A stretch of 50,465 nt of DNA from RGIG4034 sp045628945. GTDB taxonomy: Bacteria > Bacillota > Clostridia > Lachnospirales > Lachnospiraceae. Positions 42,630-50,465 of this stretch are shown in pieces; position 1 is the stretch's first letter, and every line of letters starts with the position of its first letter. The notes under the pieces were generated by a model that worked only from the letters and a program-made list of their open reading frames with translations, had not been told where the DNA came from and did not search any database. The DNA lies in the NCBI GenBank assembly GCA_045628945.1, contig JAZQQG010000004.1:1-50465 (forward strand), written 5' to 3'. The position numbers and the translations under genes were made by a program.

Positions 42630-42658
42630 TTGTAGACTGTGCCCTTGAATGGTATAAT
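42630..42658 (+). promoter_or_regulatory. Promoter of the GH13 gene
   Basis: TTGTAG (42630-42635), 17-nt spacer, TATAAT (42653-42658). Its leader is about 60 nt long and contains a GC-rich hairpin (about 42674-42699) and an AGGAA/TTCCT stem (42707-42711 with 42717-42721) that includes the ribosome site. Confidence 0.7.
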
Positions 42659-42727
42659 ATATAGGATTTGAACCTGCCCTCGCACCGATCGGGAGGCAGA
42701 ATCCATAGGAAGGGATTTCCTTACAAT

Positions 42728-44911
42728 ATGAATGCAGATCGTTATACACAGGCTTCTCAGCAGCAGACTTATATTGCGGGCATGCGCCCCATCTTCGATA
42801 AAAAAGCGCTCTTCTCGGACCTTACCGCCGATTATGTGATTCCGCCCGAACCGGCACCCTACTCGACGGTTACGATTCGTTTCCGAACCAAGCGTGAAAA
42901 CGTGGACCGCGTTTTTCTTGTTTCCGGCAATCGCGAAGAGCTGATGACCTTAACCGAGCGGGACTCCCTGTTCGATTACTACTCCGTAGACCTTCCGTTA
43001 GATGACCAAAAGTTCATCTACCATTTCAAGATTATCTCCGGGCGTATCATCTGCTATTACAATAAGCAGGGTGTGGTCAAAAACCCGAACCCGTATTATT
43101 CTTTTTTCCTGATTCCGGGCTTCTCGACTCCGGATTGGGCCAAGGGTGCCGTTATGTATCAGATCTACACGGATCGTTTCTGTAACGGAGATCCTTCCAA
43201 TGATACGCTGACCGACGAGTACACCTACATCGGGGAGCACACACACCATGTCGACGATTGGGACCGGTATCCGGCCTCCATGGACGTGCGTGAGTTCTAC
43301 GGCGGTGACTTGCAGGGTGTATTGAATAAAATGGACTACCTGCAGGACCTCGGTGTGGAAGTCATCTACTTTAATCCGCTCTTCGTATCCCCTTCGAACC
43401 ACGGTTACGATATTCAGGATTATGACAATATCAATCCCCATCTGGGCAAAATTGTCGAGGATGAGGGAGACTTACTTGCCTGGGATCAAAAAGAAAATCG
43501 TTTTGCTTCCCGCTACATCAACCGCGTTACGAATCCGAAGAACCTCGAAGCCTCGAACGAACTGTTCCGCCAGGTGGTTGAGGAAGCACATCGCCGCGGT
43601 ATGAAGGTCATTCTGGACGGTGTATTCAACCACTGTGGTTCGTTTAACAAGTGGCTGGACCGTGAGCGTATCTACGAAAACGCCGAAGGCTATGCCAAGG
43701 GCGCCTATGTAGACCGTGAGAGTCCTTATCGGGACTATTTCCAGTTCTTCAAGGACGAATGGCCTTATAACTACAATTACGACGGCTGGTGGGGCCACGA
43801 TACCCTTCCGAAGCTCAATTACGAGAACAGCCGTGAATTATATGACTACATCCTCTACATCGGCCGCAAATGGGTCGCTGCGCCGTATTATTGTGACGGT
43901 TGGCGTCTGGATGTGGCCGCGGACCTGGGACACTCTCCCGAGTTCAATCACACCTTCTGGAAGGATTTCCGTAAGGCCGTAAAGGAAGCCAATCCCAACG
44001 CCATTATCCTGGCGGAGCACTACGGCAGTCCGGAAGCCTGGTTGCAGGGCGACGAGTGGGATACCGTCATGAACTACGATGCCTTTATGGAGCCGGTCAC
44101 CTGGTTCTTAACCGGTATGCAGAAACACAGTGACGACTATCGCGAAGACCTGTTCGGTAATGCGGACAGCTTCTGGGGTGCGATGACGCACCACGGTGCT
44201 TGTTTTACCGAGTCCTCGTTAATGATTTCCATGAACCAGCTGTCCAACCACGATCATTCCCGTTTCTTAACCCGAACGAATCACAAGGTCGGCCGTACGA
44301 ACAACTTAGGCCCTTATGCGGCAAACGAAAATGTGAACAAAGCCGTCATGCGTGAAGCGGTTCTGCTCCAGATGACCTGGCCCGGTGCTCCGACCATCTA
44401 TTACGGTGATGAGGCCGGACAGTGCGGTTTCACGGATCCCGACAGCCGCCGAACCTACCCTTGGGGCCATGAGGATCACGAGTTAATCAACTTCCATCGC
44501 GAGATGATTCGTATTCATAAGGAGAACCCGGAGATTAAGACCGGATCCCTGAAGTACGAAGGAAAAGACTATCAGTTCATCGCCTACGGCCGTTTCAACC
44601 GCAATGAGCGAAGCCTGATTCTTGTCAACAATGCCAACAATCCGGTTACCAAGACGCTTCATGTTACTGACCTGGGCGTTCCGAAGGAAGCAATGCTTAC
44701 GGAGCTCATCCGTACCGATGAGAACGGTTTCTCTACCGAACCGAAACAGTATCCGGTAATCAACGGCAAGCTGACCATTACCATTCCGAAGACCGGTGCC
44801 ATCGTACTGAAGCATCGCGGACTGGTTCCCGGCGATCACGATGTGAATATCGGCGGTCAGTGGAACGACTTCGTCAAGTCCTTTAACAAGGTTACACTGG
44901 ATTCAGAGTAA
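42728..44911 (+). CDS. GH13 alpha-glycosidase (neopullulanase/maltogenic-amylase-like), probably cytoplasmic
   Basis: A 727-residue GH13 enzyme with no signal peptide. An N-terminal beta domain (about 20-135) precedes a barrel with GVFNHC, nucleophile D395 in DGWRLDVAADLG, acid E430 in ILAEHYGSPEAW and the third Asp in SNHDHSRFL; a C-terminal beta domain follows (about 620-727). Lid segments around ENRFASRYINRVTNPKN are long compared with the maltodextrin-operon paralogue. The first ATG of the conserved protein is 42728, preceded by AGGAAGGG about 13 nt upstream. An in-frame TTG at 42668 is not used. Confidence 0.9.
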   Translation: MNADRYTQASQQQTYIAGMRPIFDKKALFSDLTADYVIPPEPAPYSTVTIRFRTKRENVDRVFLVSGNREELMTLTERDSLFDYYSVDLPLDDQKFIYHFKIISGRIICYYNKQGVVKNPNPYYSFFLIPGFSTPDWAKGAVMYQIYTDRFCNGDPSNDTLTDEYTYIGEHTHHVDDWDRYPASMDVREFYGGDLQGVLNKMDYLQDLGVEVIYFNPLFVSPSNHGYDIQDYDNINPHLGKIVEDEGDLLAWDQKENRFASRYINRVTNPKNLEASNELFRQVVEEAHRRGMKVILDGVFNHCGSFNKWLDRERIYENAEGYAKGAYVDRESPYRDYFQFFKDEWPYNYNYDGWWGHDTLPKLNYENSRELYDYILYIGRKWVAAPYYCDGWRLDVAADLGHSPEFNHTFWKDFRKAVKEANPNAIILAEHYGSPEAWLQGDEWDTVMNYDAFMEPVTWFLTGMQKHSDDYREDLFGNADSFWGAMTHHGACFTESSLMISMNQLSNHDHSRFLTRTNHKVGRTNNLGPYAANENVNKAVMREAVLLQMTWPGAPTIYYGDEAGQCGFTDPDSRRTYPWGHEDHELINFHREMIRIHKENPEIKTGSLKYEGKDYQFIAYGRFNRNERSLILVNNANNPVTKTLHVTDLGVPKEAMLTELIRTDENGFSTEPKQYPVINGKLTITIPKTGAIVLKHRGLVPGDHDVNIGGQWNDFVKSFNKVTLDSE

Positions 44912-44948
44912 ACAATTCCATCTCATCGAATTGTGACACACAAACAAA

Positions 44949-44988
44949 GGGAATGAAAAAATGATTTCTCATTTTTTCATTCCCTTTT
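44949..44988. terminator. Bidirectional terminator between GH13 and the GT2 gene
   Basis: GGGAATGAAAAAATGA (44949-44964) and TCATTTTTTCATTCCC (44969-44984) form a perfect 16-bp stem followed by TTTT. Confidence 0.9.
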
Positions 44989-45011
44989 CCTATCTCTATT
45001 GTATTCCATTT

Positions 45012-46007
45012 CTATTTCGTGCGATTTTTTCTGCGGGAATAAGCTGCAAACAGCATTCCTGCGCGATACGGCGAAAGCTTCGTAAGGAAAACCCCGCCCT
45101 TCAGGGCAAGTCCCTGCTTTGCCGCTTTTTTCGCATAACGACCCGAAATCTCCTTCAGTTCCTTCCAGATGGGGTCCTTCTTCGGCGTATTGCAACGATA
45201 GGCACAACCCAACAGATAGAAAACAAAATCCAACACACCGTCTTTTGCAATCGGCACAATCGACGGATAGTTCTCTTCATAGAACCGAACATTCTCCATA
45301 CGGATGAAAAGTCCATCCATCTGGCGTTTCATATCCGGCACCCGCGAGGTCGAATCCTCATGCTGCACATAATAGTAGACCGGTCGATCCACGCTGACCA
45401 GCCCTTCCACATTCTGCACCAGTCTGGGAATCACCGCAATATCTTCGTAGATTTTGCCTTCCGGAAATACAACACCGGTATATGCATCCCGCCGAAACAG
45501 TTTTGCCCAGGAAAAGGTCAGTCCCCTTCCCTCCCCGGCAAAGAATCGCTGGATTGCTTCCAGCTCCCGGAGCACCACCGGCTTCGCATTCACATAAGTC
45601 TTATCCTCGCTTCCCTGCGTTAAGCAGGCTTCCGGCGTATAAGTACGATAGAACCCGCCCAAAGCTACGGAAGCACCGGCTTCCAGAGCTGCATGGTACA
45701 GAATCTCCAGGCTGTCCGGTGTCAATGCGTCATCGCTGTCCAGCCAGGCAATCCACTCGCCCTTCGCTTCGGCAAGGCCGACATTTCGAGCGGCCGATAC
45801 CCCTTTCGTCTCGCAGAAAACCTCACGGATTCTTCCGTCGTCTTCCTGCAAGCGTCTGAGAATCTCCGCACTTCCGTCATCCGAATTGTTATTTACCGCA
45901 ATAATTTCCAGATTCGTGTAGGTCTGTCTGAGAACAGATTCGATACAGACACGAATGTACTCTTTTGACCGATAAAAAGGAATAATAACGCTAATCAAAG
46001 GTTCCAT
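45012..46007 (-). CDS. Glycosyltransferase, GT2 family
   Basis: A 331-residue GT-A glycosyltransferase with the N-terminal signature PLISVIIPFYRSKEYIRVCI, the DXD-type metal motif AWLDSDDALTPDS and SAARNVGLAEAKGE. It transfers a sugar from a nucleotide donor, probably to a surface glycan. There are no clear membrane spans. I use the ATG at 46007, preceded by GAGGGGGG. A TATAAT-like -10 lies on the minus strand at 46035-46040. No other glycan genes are adjacent. Confidence 0.9.
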   Translation of the reverse strand: MEPLISVIIPFYRSKEYIRVCIESVLRQTYTNLEIIAVNNNSDDGSAEILRRLQEDDGRIREVFCETKGVSAARNVGLAEAKGEWIAWLDSDDALTPDSLEILYHAALEAGASVALGGFYRTYTPEACLTQGSEDKTYVNAKPVVLRELEAIQRFFAGEGRGLTFSWAKLFRRDAYTGVVFPEGKIYEDIAVIPRLVQNVEGLVSVDRPVYYYVQHEDSTSRVPDMKRQMDGLFIRMENVRFYEENYPSIVPIAKDGVLDFVFYLLGCAYRCNTPKKDPIWKELKEISGRYAKKAAKQGLALKGGVFLTKLSPYRAGMLFAAYSRRKNRTK

Positions 46008-46121
46008 ACAATCCCCCCTCATATGCACAATCAAATTATACAACACTTTCCTAAAAATTTCTTCTTTTCATTGCTTTTTTAGCGGCTCTTCTTGTCACAT
46101 ACCTTTTTCAGAGGGTTTATA

Positions 46122-46150
46122 TTGCCTAATAGATTAAAATAGCATACACT
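46122..46150 (+). promoter_or_regulatory. Promoter of the metalloprotease gene
   Basis: TTGCCT (46122-46127), 17-nt spacer, TACACT (46145-46150). A leader of about 65 nt precedes the ATG at 46221, with GGGAG about 10 nt upstream of it. Confidence 0.55.
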
Positions 46151-46220
46151 TGATATGGTGGAATTCTTCATTACTGAATAGAGAGATACCAAAAACAATC
46201 GCTTAGGGAGTAGCAATCTT

Positions 46221-49031
46221 ATGAAAAAACAATTATGGACAAGAATGCTTGCAGTTCTGTTATGCATCGTAATGATCCTTGCAGGTTGCGGCAAGAAAAA
46301 GGAATCCGGCGGCAGTTCTACCGAATCCCCCGACAGTTCGAAAGGATCCGGTTTACAGTCCTTCCGTATCTGCTTCGATGAAGCGGATTGCACGGTTTCC
46401 GACATCGAATACGACGCAACCACCGGAATGTTAAAATACGTGAATGCAACAGGAACGGATGGCAAGAGCATTAAGCTCTACTGTAGCAACGTCTACGTTG
46501 TGGACGGTATGATTACCATGTATCCTTCCTCCTATATGGCAAACGCCATCGGACTTCCCGGCATCGACCATATCGAATTCGAAAGCTTGTCTTCGTATAT
46601 GGACGGGATCGTTACCTGCGGTCTGACCAATGACTATGCCCAGCTGATCCGCGATGGTATTATGGAGGCCGATTGTTTTCCGATGTCCGGTACGGCGTCT
46701 TTTGAAATCGACGTCGAGAAAAATACACAGATCACCTTCTCTTCCGATTCTTATCATTACTTCGCAGTCGGTGCAGCCATGGAAGGAGCCATGTGGCGGT
46801 GCCACAGCATTACCGTATATTATAAAGCGGGCGATCTTCTTACGACCGAAACCGGAGACCGCACGCCCAATAAATATATGACGGTCTCTGCATCCGGAGA
46901 CCATGTTGCCGAACTGACAATGAACGGTAATTATGTCGAATCTCTTGTGACCCTTGACCAGGATGGCAACCGCATCGAATGGCTTTGTAAGGATCTTGAA
47001 GTCCAAAGCGACGGCCGATTCTGCCTGCACAAGGGCGGATACTTCTTTAACAAAACCCCGATTCAGGGCTTGTGTAATGTATCCTATACCGGTAATGAGA
47101 ATCAGGGCAACGAGGATGCTTATCATATGCAGACCGGACTCATCGCCTACACAAGCGACATTCGCTCCATCGACGATGTCATGTGGGCACTGCCTCACTA
47201 TGCTTTTGAAGATATGCCCTTCAATGAACTGATGGGATATCTTTCCTATTACTGTATGGATGCTCTATACGGTGATATTACCTTTGCGTCCTTTACTCTG
47301 GGCTATATGGATGAAGGCTTTACCGGCCTCAGCAAAGCAATCCTGAACACAGAAAAATACGGCAACTATGCGGAAGGCCAGTTCTACGACCCCACTCGCG
47401 AACACTATGATCCGGCGGCCCGCGATCTCACCTTCAATATCGTAATCATCCCGGATACCGATGAGGCGGATGTCGACAATGGTTCCTGTAGTTACACCAT
47501 CCCCATGGATAGAATTACCGTCGGGGATCTGTACGATGTCCACGGCAATGTAAAGAGCAAAAACGAGCCGCTCCGTGTCGGCGATCAGTTAATGCTCACG
47601 GTTGCCGGCTGTGACCTGATGATGCGCCTCCCGGTATATCCCGAAGCCGGTTACAGCACTCTGAAGGAAGCCCGCGGCCGAGAAATCCTGACCGGTGTCG
47701 GCCAAAAGAATATCCTGGTCATTCCCATTTACATGTCGAATCAGGCAGACCGCGCCACCCAGGACGGAATTGAAGGAATTCAAATTGCTTGCGGTCGTGT
47801 GATTGATTCTTATGGCAATGTTACCGATTACAGCGGAGAGCACTATTCTCTGTCTCAATACTATGATATTGCCTCTTACGGCCAATTGACGTTGAACAGC
47901 TTCATTACCGACTGGTATTGTGTGGAAGACCTGGAATTTGGTCCTATGACTTCCGGAGAACTTCCGGTAGAGCAAGTACAGAATTTGACCCAGCGTGTCA
48001 ACGCAGATTATGCGGATGTGCTGCCTTTATTTGATGGGGATGGCGATGATATCTTCGACGGCGTAATCATTATCTGCGCCTTCTCCGGTGATTCCGATGA
48101 GGCTCCGCGTGGATACCAGTCCATCTTGGCCTATGATCCGGATACTATGAGTGATGACGGAATCCTCAATATTGCTACCTACTGCTATATCAATGAGGCC
48201 AGAGTTTTTGATAATGTCGACACCAGAGACTTAAGTGGTGTACATGCAGAGACCCTGATCCATGAGTTCGGTCATTCTCTGGGCCTGATTGACTATTACG
48301 ATCTGTCCAGCGTAGGCATTGATGCGATTGGTGGCTACGATATGCAGGGCAGTAGTGTCGGCGACTGGAATCCCTATTCCAAGTATGCCGTAGGCTGGAC
48401 TGTGCCGACTATTGTAAGTGCAAAGAATATGGAAAGCGACTCCGTTACCGTATCCCTGCGCCCCTTTGCTACCAGCGGAGATTTCCTAATCATTCCGACA
48501 GAGAATACGAGATACAATGATGACGGCACCATCAGTCCGTTCTCCGAATATCTGTTGTTCGAGTACTTCACTCCCGAGGGAGTGAATGACCGGTATGCCA
48601 AGTCCTATGGCTTGGGCAATGTTCACGGAATTCGCGTCCTCCATGTATCCGCAAATATGATGGATATCCCGGGAATCGATACCGACGGTCTGGAACACGT
48701 AAGACATGAAAACGGCGAGAGCAACCATTATCCTGCGGATCTATTGAAGCCAATCGGTATTGAATGCTACAACAACTCCTACAACGTTGCCGGATGCTAT
48801 AATATCCAGGTCATTCAAAAGGGTGGTCATAACACCTTTACTCTTGCAGAATACTATGACTATCGTCTGCTTACTCCGGAGGACTTATTCTATAAGGGAG
48901 ACACCTTCCAAATCGAGAATTATACTGAGTTCTTCAATGGCGGAGTTATGAACGACAGAAGTGAGTTCCCCTACACCATTACGGTGAAGAGTATTAGCGA
49001 TACAGAGGCTGTGATTGAGATTCAGAAATAA
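46221..49031 (+). CDS. M6-like (immune inhibitor A-type) metalloprotease lipoprotein
   Basis: A 936-residue secreted lipoprotein: signal peptide, then lipobox LAGC (Cys23). The N-terminal about 430 residues are beta-rich with repeated blocks of unknown fold. The peptidase domain contains the zinc motif HEFGHSLGLIDYYD (about 680-695), with the HEXXHXXGXXD layout of M6 peptidases, and the segment GGYDMQGSSVGDWNPYSKYA expected downstream. A beta-rich C-terminal region (about 750-936) follows. It would degrade proteins at the cell surface; the target is unknown. It is transcribed alone and ends in a perfect terminator. Confidence 0.87.
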   Translation: MKKQLWTRMLAVLLCIVMILAGCGKKKESGGSSTESPDSSKGSGLQSFRICFDEADCTVSDIEYDATTGMLKYVNATGTDGKSIKLYCSNVYVVDGMITMYPSSYMANAIGLPGIDHIEFESLSSYMDGIVTCGLTNDYAQLIRDGIMEADCFPMSGTASFEIDVEKNTQITFSSDSYHYFAVGAAMEGAMWRCHSITVYYKAGDLLTTETGDRTPNKYMTVSASGDHVAELTMNGNYVESLVTLDQDGNRIEWLCKDLEVQSDGRFCLHKGGYFFNKTPIQGLCNVSYTGNENQGNEDAYHMQTGLIAYTSDIRSIDDVMWALPHYAFEDMPFNELMGYLSYYCMDALYGDITFASFTLGYMDEGFTGLSKAILNTEKYGNYAEGQFYDPTREHYDPAARDLTFNIVIIPDTDEADVDNGSCSYTIPMDRITVGDLYDVHGNVKSKNEPLRVGDQLMLTVAGCDLMMRLPVYPEAGYSTLKEARGREILTGVGQKNILVIPIYMSNQADRATQDGIEGIQIACGRVIDSYGNVTDYSGEHYSLSQYYDIASYGQLTLNSFITDWYCVEDLEFGPMTSGELPVEQVQNLTQRVNADYADVLPLFDGDGDDIFDGVIIICAFSGDSDEAPRGYQSILAYDPDTMSDDGILNIATYCYINEARVFDNVDTRDLSGVHAETLIHEFGHSLGLIDYYDLSSVGIDAIGGYDMQGSSVGDWNPYSKYAVGWTVPTIVSAKNMESDSVTVSLRPFATSGDFLIIPTENTRYNDDGTISPFSEYLLFEYFTPEGVNDRYAKSYGLGNVHGIRVLHVSANMMDIPGIDTDGLEHVRHENGESNHYPADLLKPIGIECYNNSYNVAGCYNIQVIQKGGHNTFTLAEYYDYRLLTPEDLFYKGDTFQIENYTEFFNGGVMNDRSEFPYTITVKSISDTEAVIEIQK

Positions 49032-49043
49032 TCCCATAAACGG

Positions 49044-49075
49044 TAAAAGAGCTCATCGAAAGATGAGCTCTTTTA
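49044..49075. terminator. Bidirectional terminator between the metalloprotease and ftsH
   Basis: TAAAAGAGCTCATC (49044-49057), GAAA tetraloop, GATGAGCTCTTTTA (49062-49075): a perfect 14-bp stem with A and T flanks. Confidence 0.88.
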
Positions 49076-49227
49076 GAGAAGGTATTACTTACTTATGGGG
49101 TATAACAAAAAACTAAAAAATATGGGGGGGTTACATCTTGTATTATAACAAACCCCAGAAAATATACTATTCACGCGATGCACAAAGTTTACAAACGTTT
49201 GTGTATTTTTTTGTGTATTTTTACCAA

Positions 49228-50465
49228 TTAGGACTCCCAGAGGCCCTCGAACTCCTCACGGGTAATGCGTTCCTTCTCGATTAAGAGGGCTGCACACTTA
49301 TGGAGAATGTCCATATGATCGGTAATCATCTTCTTCGCTTTTTCATAGCAATCGTCCATAATCGCCTTCACCTCACGGTCAATGATACCGGACATCTCCT
49401 CACTATGAGTCTTTGCATGGGCAAGATCACGCCCGATGAATACCTCATCCTCGTCATCCGAATAGTTAATCAAACCAATCTTCTCGCTCATACCGTAGCG
49501 GGTTACCATTCCTCTGGCTTCCTTGGTTGCCTGCTTAATATCCTGAGAGGCTCCCGTCGTCACATCCCCGAAAATCAGTTCCTCTGCGATACGGCCACCA
49601 AAGCTTACCATGATATCCTGAAGCATTTTGCCCTTCGTAATGAACATCTCATCACGCTCCGGAAGCGGCATGGTATAGCCTGCCGCACCCATACCGGTCG
49701 GAATAATCGAAACGGTATATACAGGGCCTACATCGGGCAGTAAATGGAACAGAATGGCATGTCCTGCCTCGTGGTATGCGGTAATCTTTTTCTCCTTGTC
49801 GGAGATGACGCGGCTCTTCTTCTCGGTTCCGATTCCGATCTTGATGAAGGACTTGTCAATATCGTCCTGATTTAAGCAGGGACGACTCTCCTTCGCCGCA
49901 CGTATGGCTGCCTCATTCAGAAGGTTCTCCAGATCCGCACCGGTAAATCCGGCTGTCGTCCGGGCAATCTGCTCAAGGTTCACATCGTCTGCAAGTGCTT
50001 TTTTACGTGCATGAACACGAAGAATCTCTTCTCTGCCTCTCACATCGGGGCGACCGACACTGATCTTACGGTCAAAACGACCGGGACGTAAGATTGCAGG
50101 ATCCAGAATATCCACACGGTTGGTTGCCGCCATAACGATAATTCCCTCGTTCGGGCCGAAACCGTCCATTTCTACCAGCATCTGGTTTAAGGTCTGCTCA
50201 CGCTCATCGTGTCCGCCACCCATACCGGCACCACGGCGTCTTGCCACGGCATCGATCTCATCAATGAAGATAATGCAGGGCGCATTCTTCTTCGCCACCG
50301 CAAAAAGATCACGCACACGGGAAGCACCGACACCGACGAACATCTCCACGAAATCGGAACCGGAAATTGTGAAGCACGGAACACCGGCTTCACCTGCTGT
50401 TGCTTTGGAAATGTAAGTCTTTCCTGTACCAGGATGTCCTACCAGCAATACACCCTTAGGAATTC
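49228..50465 (-). CDS. ftsH: ATP-dependent zinc metalloprotease FtsH, 5' end outside window
   Basis: The C-terminal 412 residues of FtsH, a hexameric membrane AAA+ protease. It contains Walker A GHPGTGKT (usually GPPGTGKT), Walker B IIFIDEIDAV, second region of homology ATNRVDILDPAILRPGRFDR and zinc motif AYHEAGHAILFH with a later third-ligand region. It begins outside the window, so the N-terminal membrane spans are missing. The 3' flank (49076-49227) is AT-rich with a G run and the palindrome ACAAACGTTTGT (49191-49202), and has no obvious U-tract terminator of its own. Confidence 0.95.
   Translation of the reverse strand, partial: IPKGVLLVGHPGTGKTYISKATAGEAGVPCFTISGSDFVEMFVGVGASRVRDLFAVAKKNAPCIIFIDEIDAVARRRGAGMGGGHDEREQTLNQMLVEMDGFGPNEGIIVMAATNRVDILDPAILRPGRFDRKISVGRPDVRGREEILRVHARKKALADDVNLEQIARTTAGFTGADLENLLNEAAIRAAKESRPCLNQDDIDKSFIKIGIGTEKKSRVISDKEKKITAYHEAGHAILFHLLPDVGPVYTVSIIPTGMGAAGYTMPLPERDEMFITKGKMLQDIMVSFGGRIAEELIFGDVTTGASQDIKQATKEARGMVTRYGMSEKIGLINYSDDEDEVFIGRDLAHAKTHSEEMSGIIDREVKAIMDDCYEKAKKMITDHMDILHKCAALLIEKERITREEFEGLWES

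Overview
The window looks like ordinary chromosome of a low-to-mid GC Gram-positive anaerobe of the Lachnospiraceae (Clostridia). Support comes from gene content: MutS2, YhaM, a C-terminally extended RlmD, class II GalT, a small DUF6472-like protein, a YjfB-like protein, TIR/propeller and SPFH/zinc-ribbon proteins, lipoprotein-type sugar binding, strong Shine-Dalgarno sites and sigma-A-like promoters. Nothing indicates phage, plasmid or integrase. The organism is inferred from recognised families, not from a search.

Layout. 1-5672 (minus): an operon read from an HtrA-like pseudoprotease through YhaM and a secreted tandem nitrilase-like protein to RlmD, which runs off the left edge. 5744-11439 (plus): mutS2 with an almost leaderless promoter, a two-component system and a GT4 glycosyltransferase. 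11535-12853: a tandem DUF1508 protein coupled to a NYN ribonuclease with two LOTUS/OST-HTH domains. 13343-17775: mostly housekeeping genes on the minus strand (DUF1905-cysteine peptidase fusion, TrmL, HypE-like protein, a 31-residue membrane peptide, DnaQ-like exonuclease, Nth) plus one plus-strand hypothetical gene. 17927-24865: a LacI regulator, then minus-strand asnB, a DUF6472-like gene, galT, galK and an AraC regulator. 24998-32076 (plus): a DHH phosphoesterase, a membrane TIR receptor with a propeller, a disordered protein, an SPFH/zinc-ribbon protein, a membrane zinc-ribbon protein and a YjfB-like peptide. 32573-40006: a maltodextrin operon (starch-binding-like lipoprotein, intracellular GH13, MalE, MalF, MalG) facing its probable LacI regulator across a nested operator. 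40140-46007: a zinc-ribbon membrane protein, GH2, GH13 and a GT2 glycosyltransferase. 46221-50465: an M6-like metalloprotease lipoprotein and the C-terminal part of FtsH.

The least explained signal is a two-copy element in the two longest gene-free stretches (12961-13273 and 32174-32446). The copies share a 208-nt core of equal length without gaps (20 differences by my count), including 64 identical consecutive bases. The core sits inside long complementary arms whose sequences differ between the copies but still pair. Paired substitutions (G-C to A-T, T-A to C-G) suggest that a fold is being kept. Both copies lie between tail-to-tail genes and are bracketed by strong terminators, three of which share a CCCTGAGC/GCTCAGGG stem. 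I do not recognise it as a known RNA or insertion element; it may be a structured non-coding RNA or a non-autonomous mobile element.

Other notable points: three proteins keep a fold but lack catalytic residues in one domain, a TIR receptor follows a DHH phosphoesterase in one operon, and the maltodextrin operon lacks its own ATPase. Starts were moved to internal ATGs wherever a Shine-Dalgarno site decided the matter.
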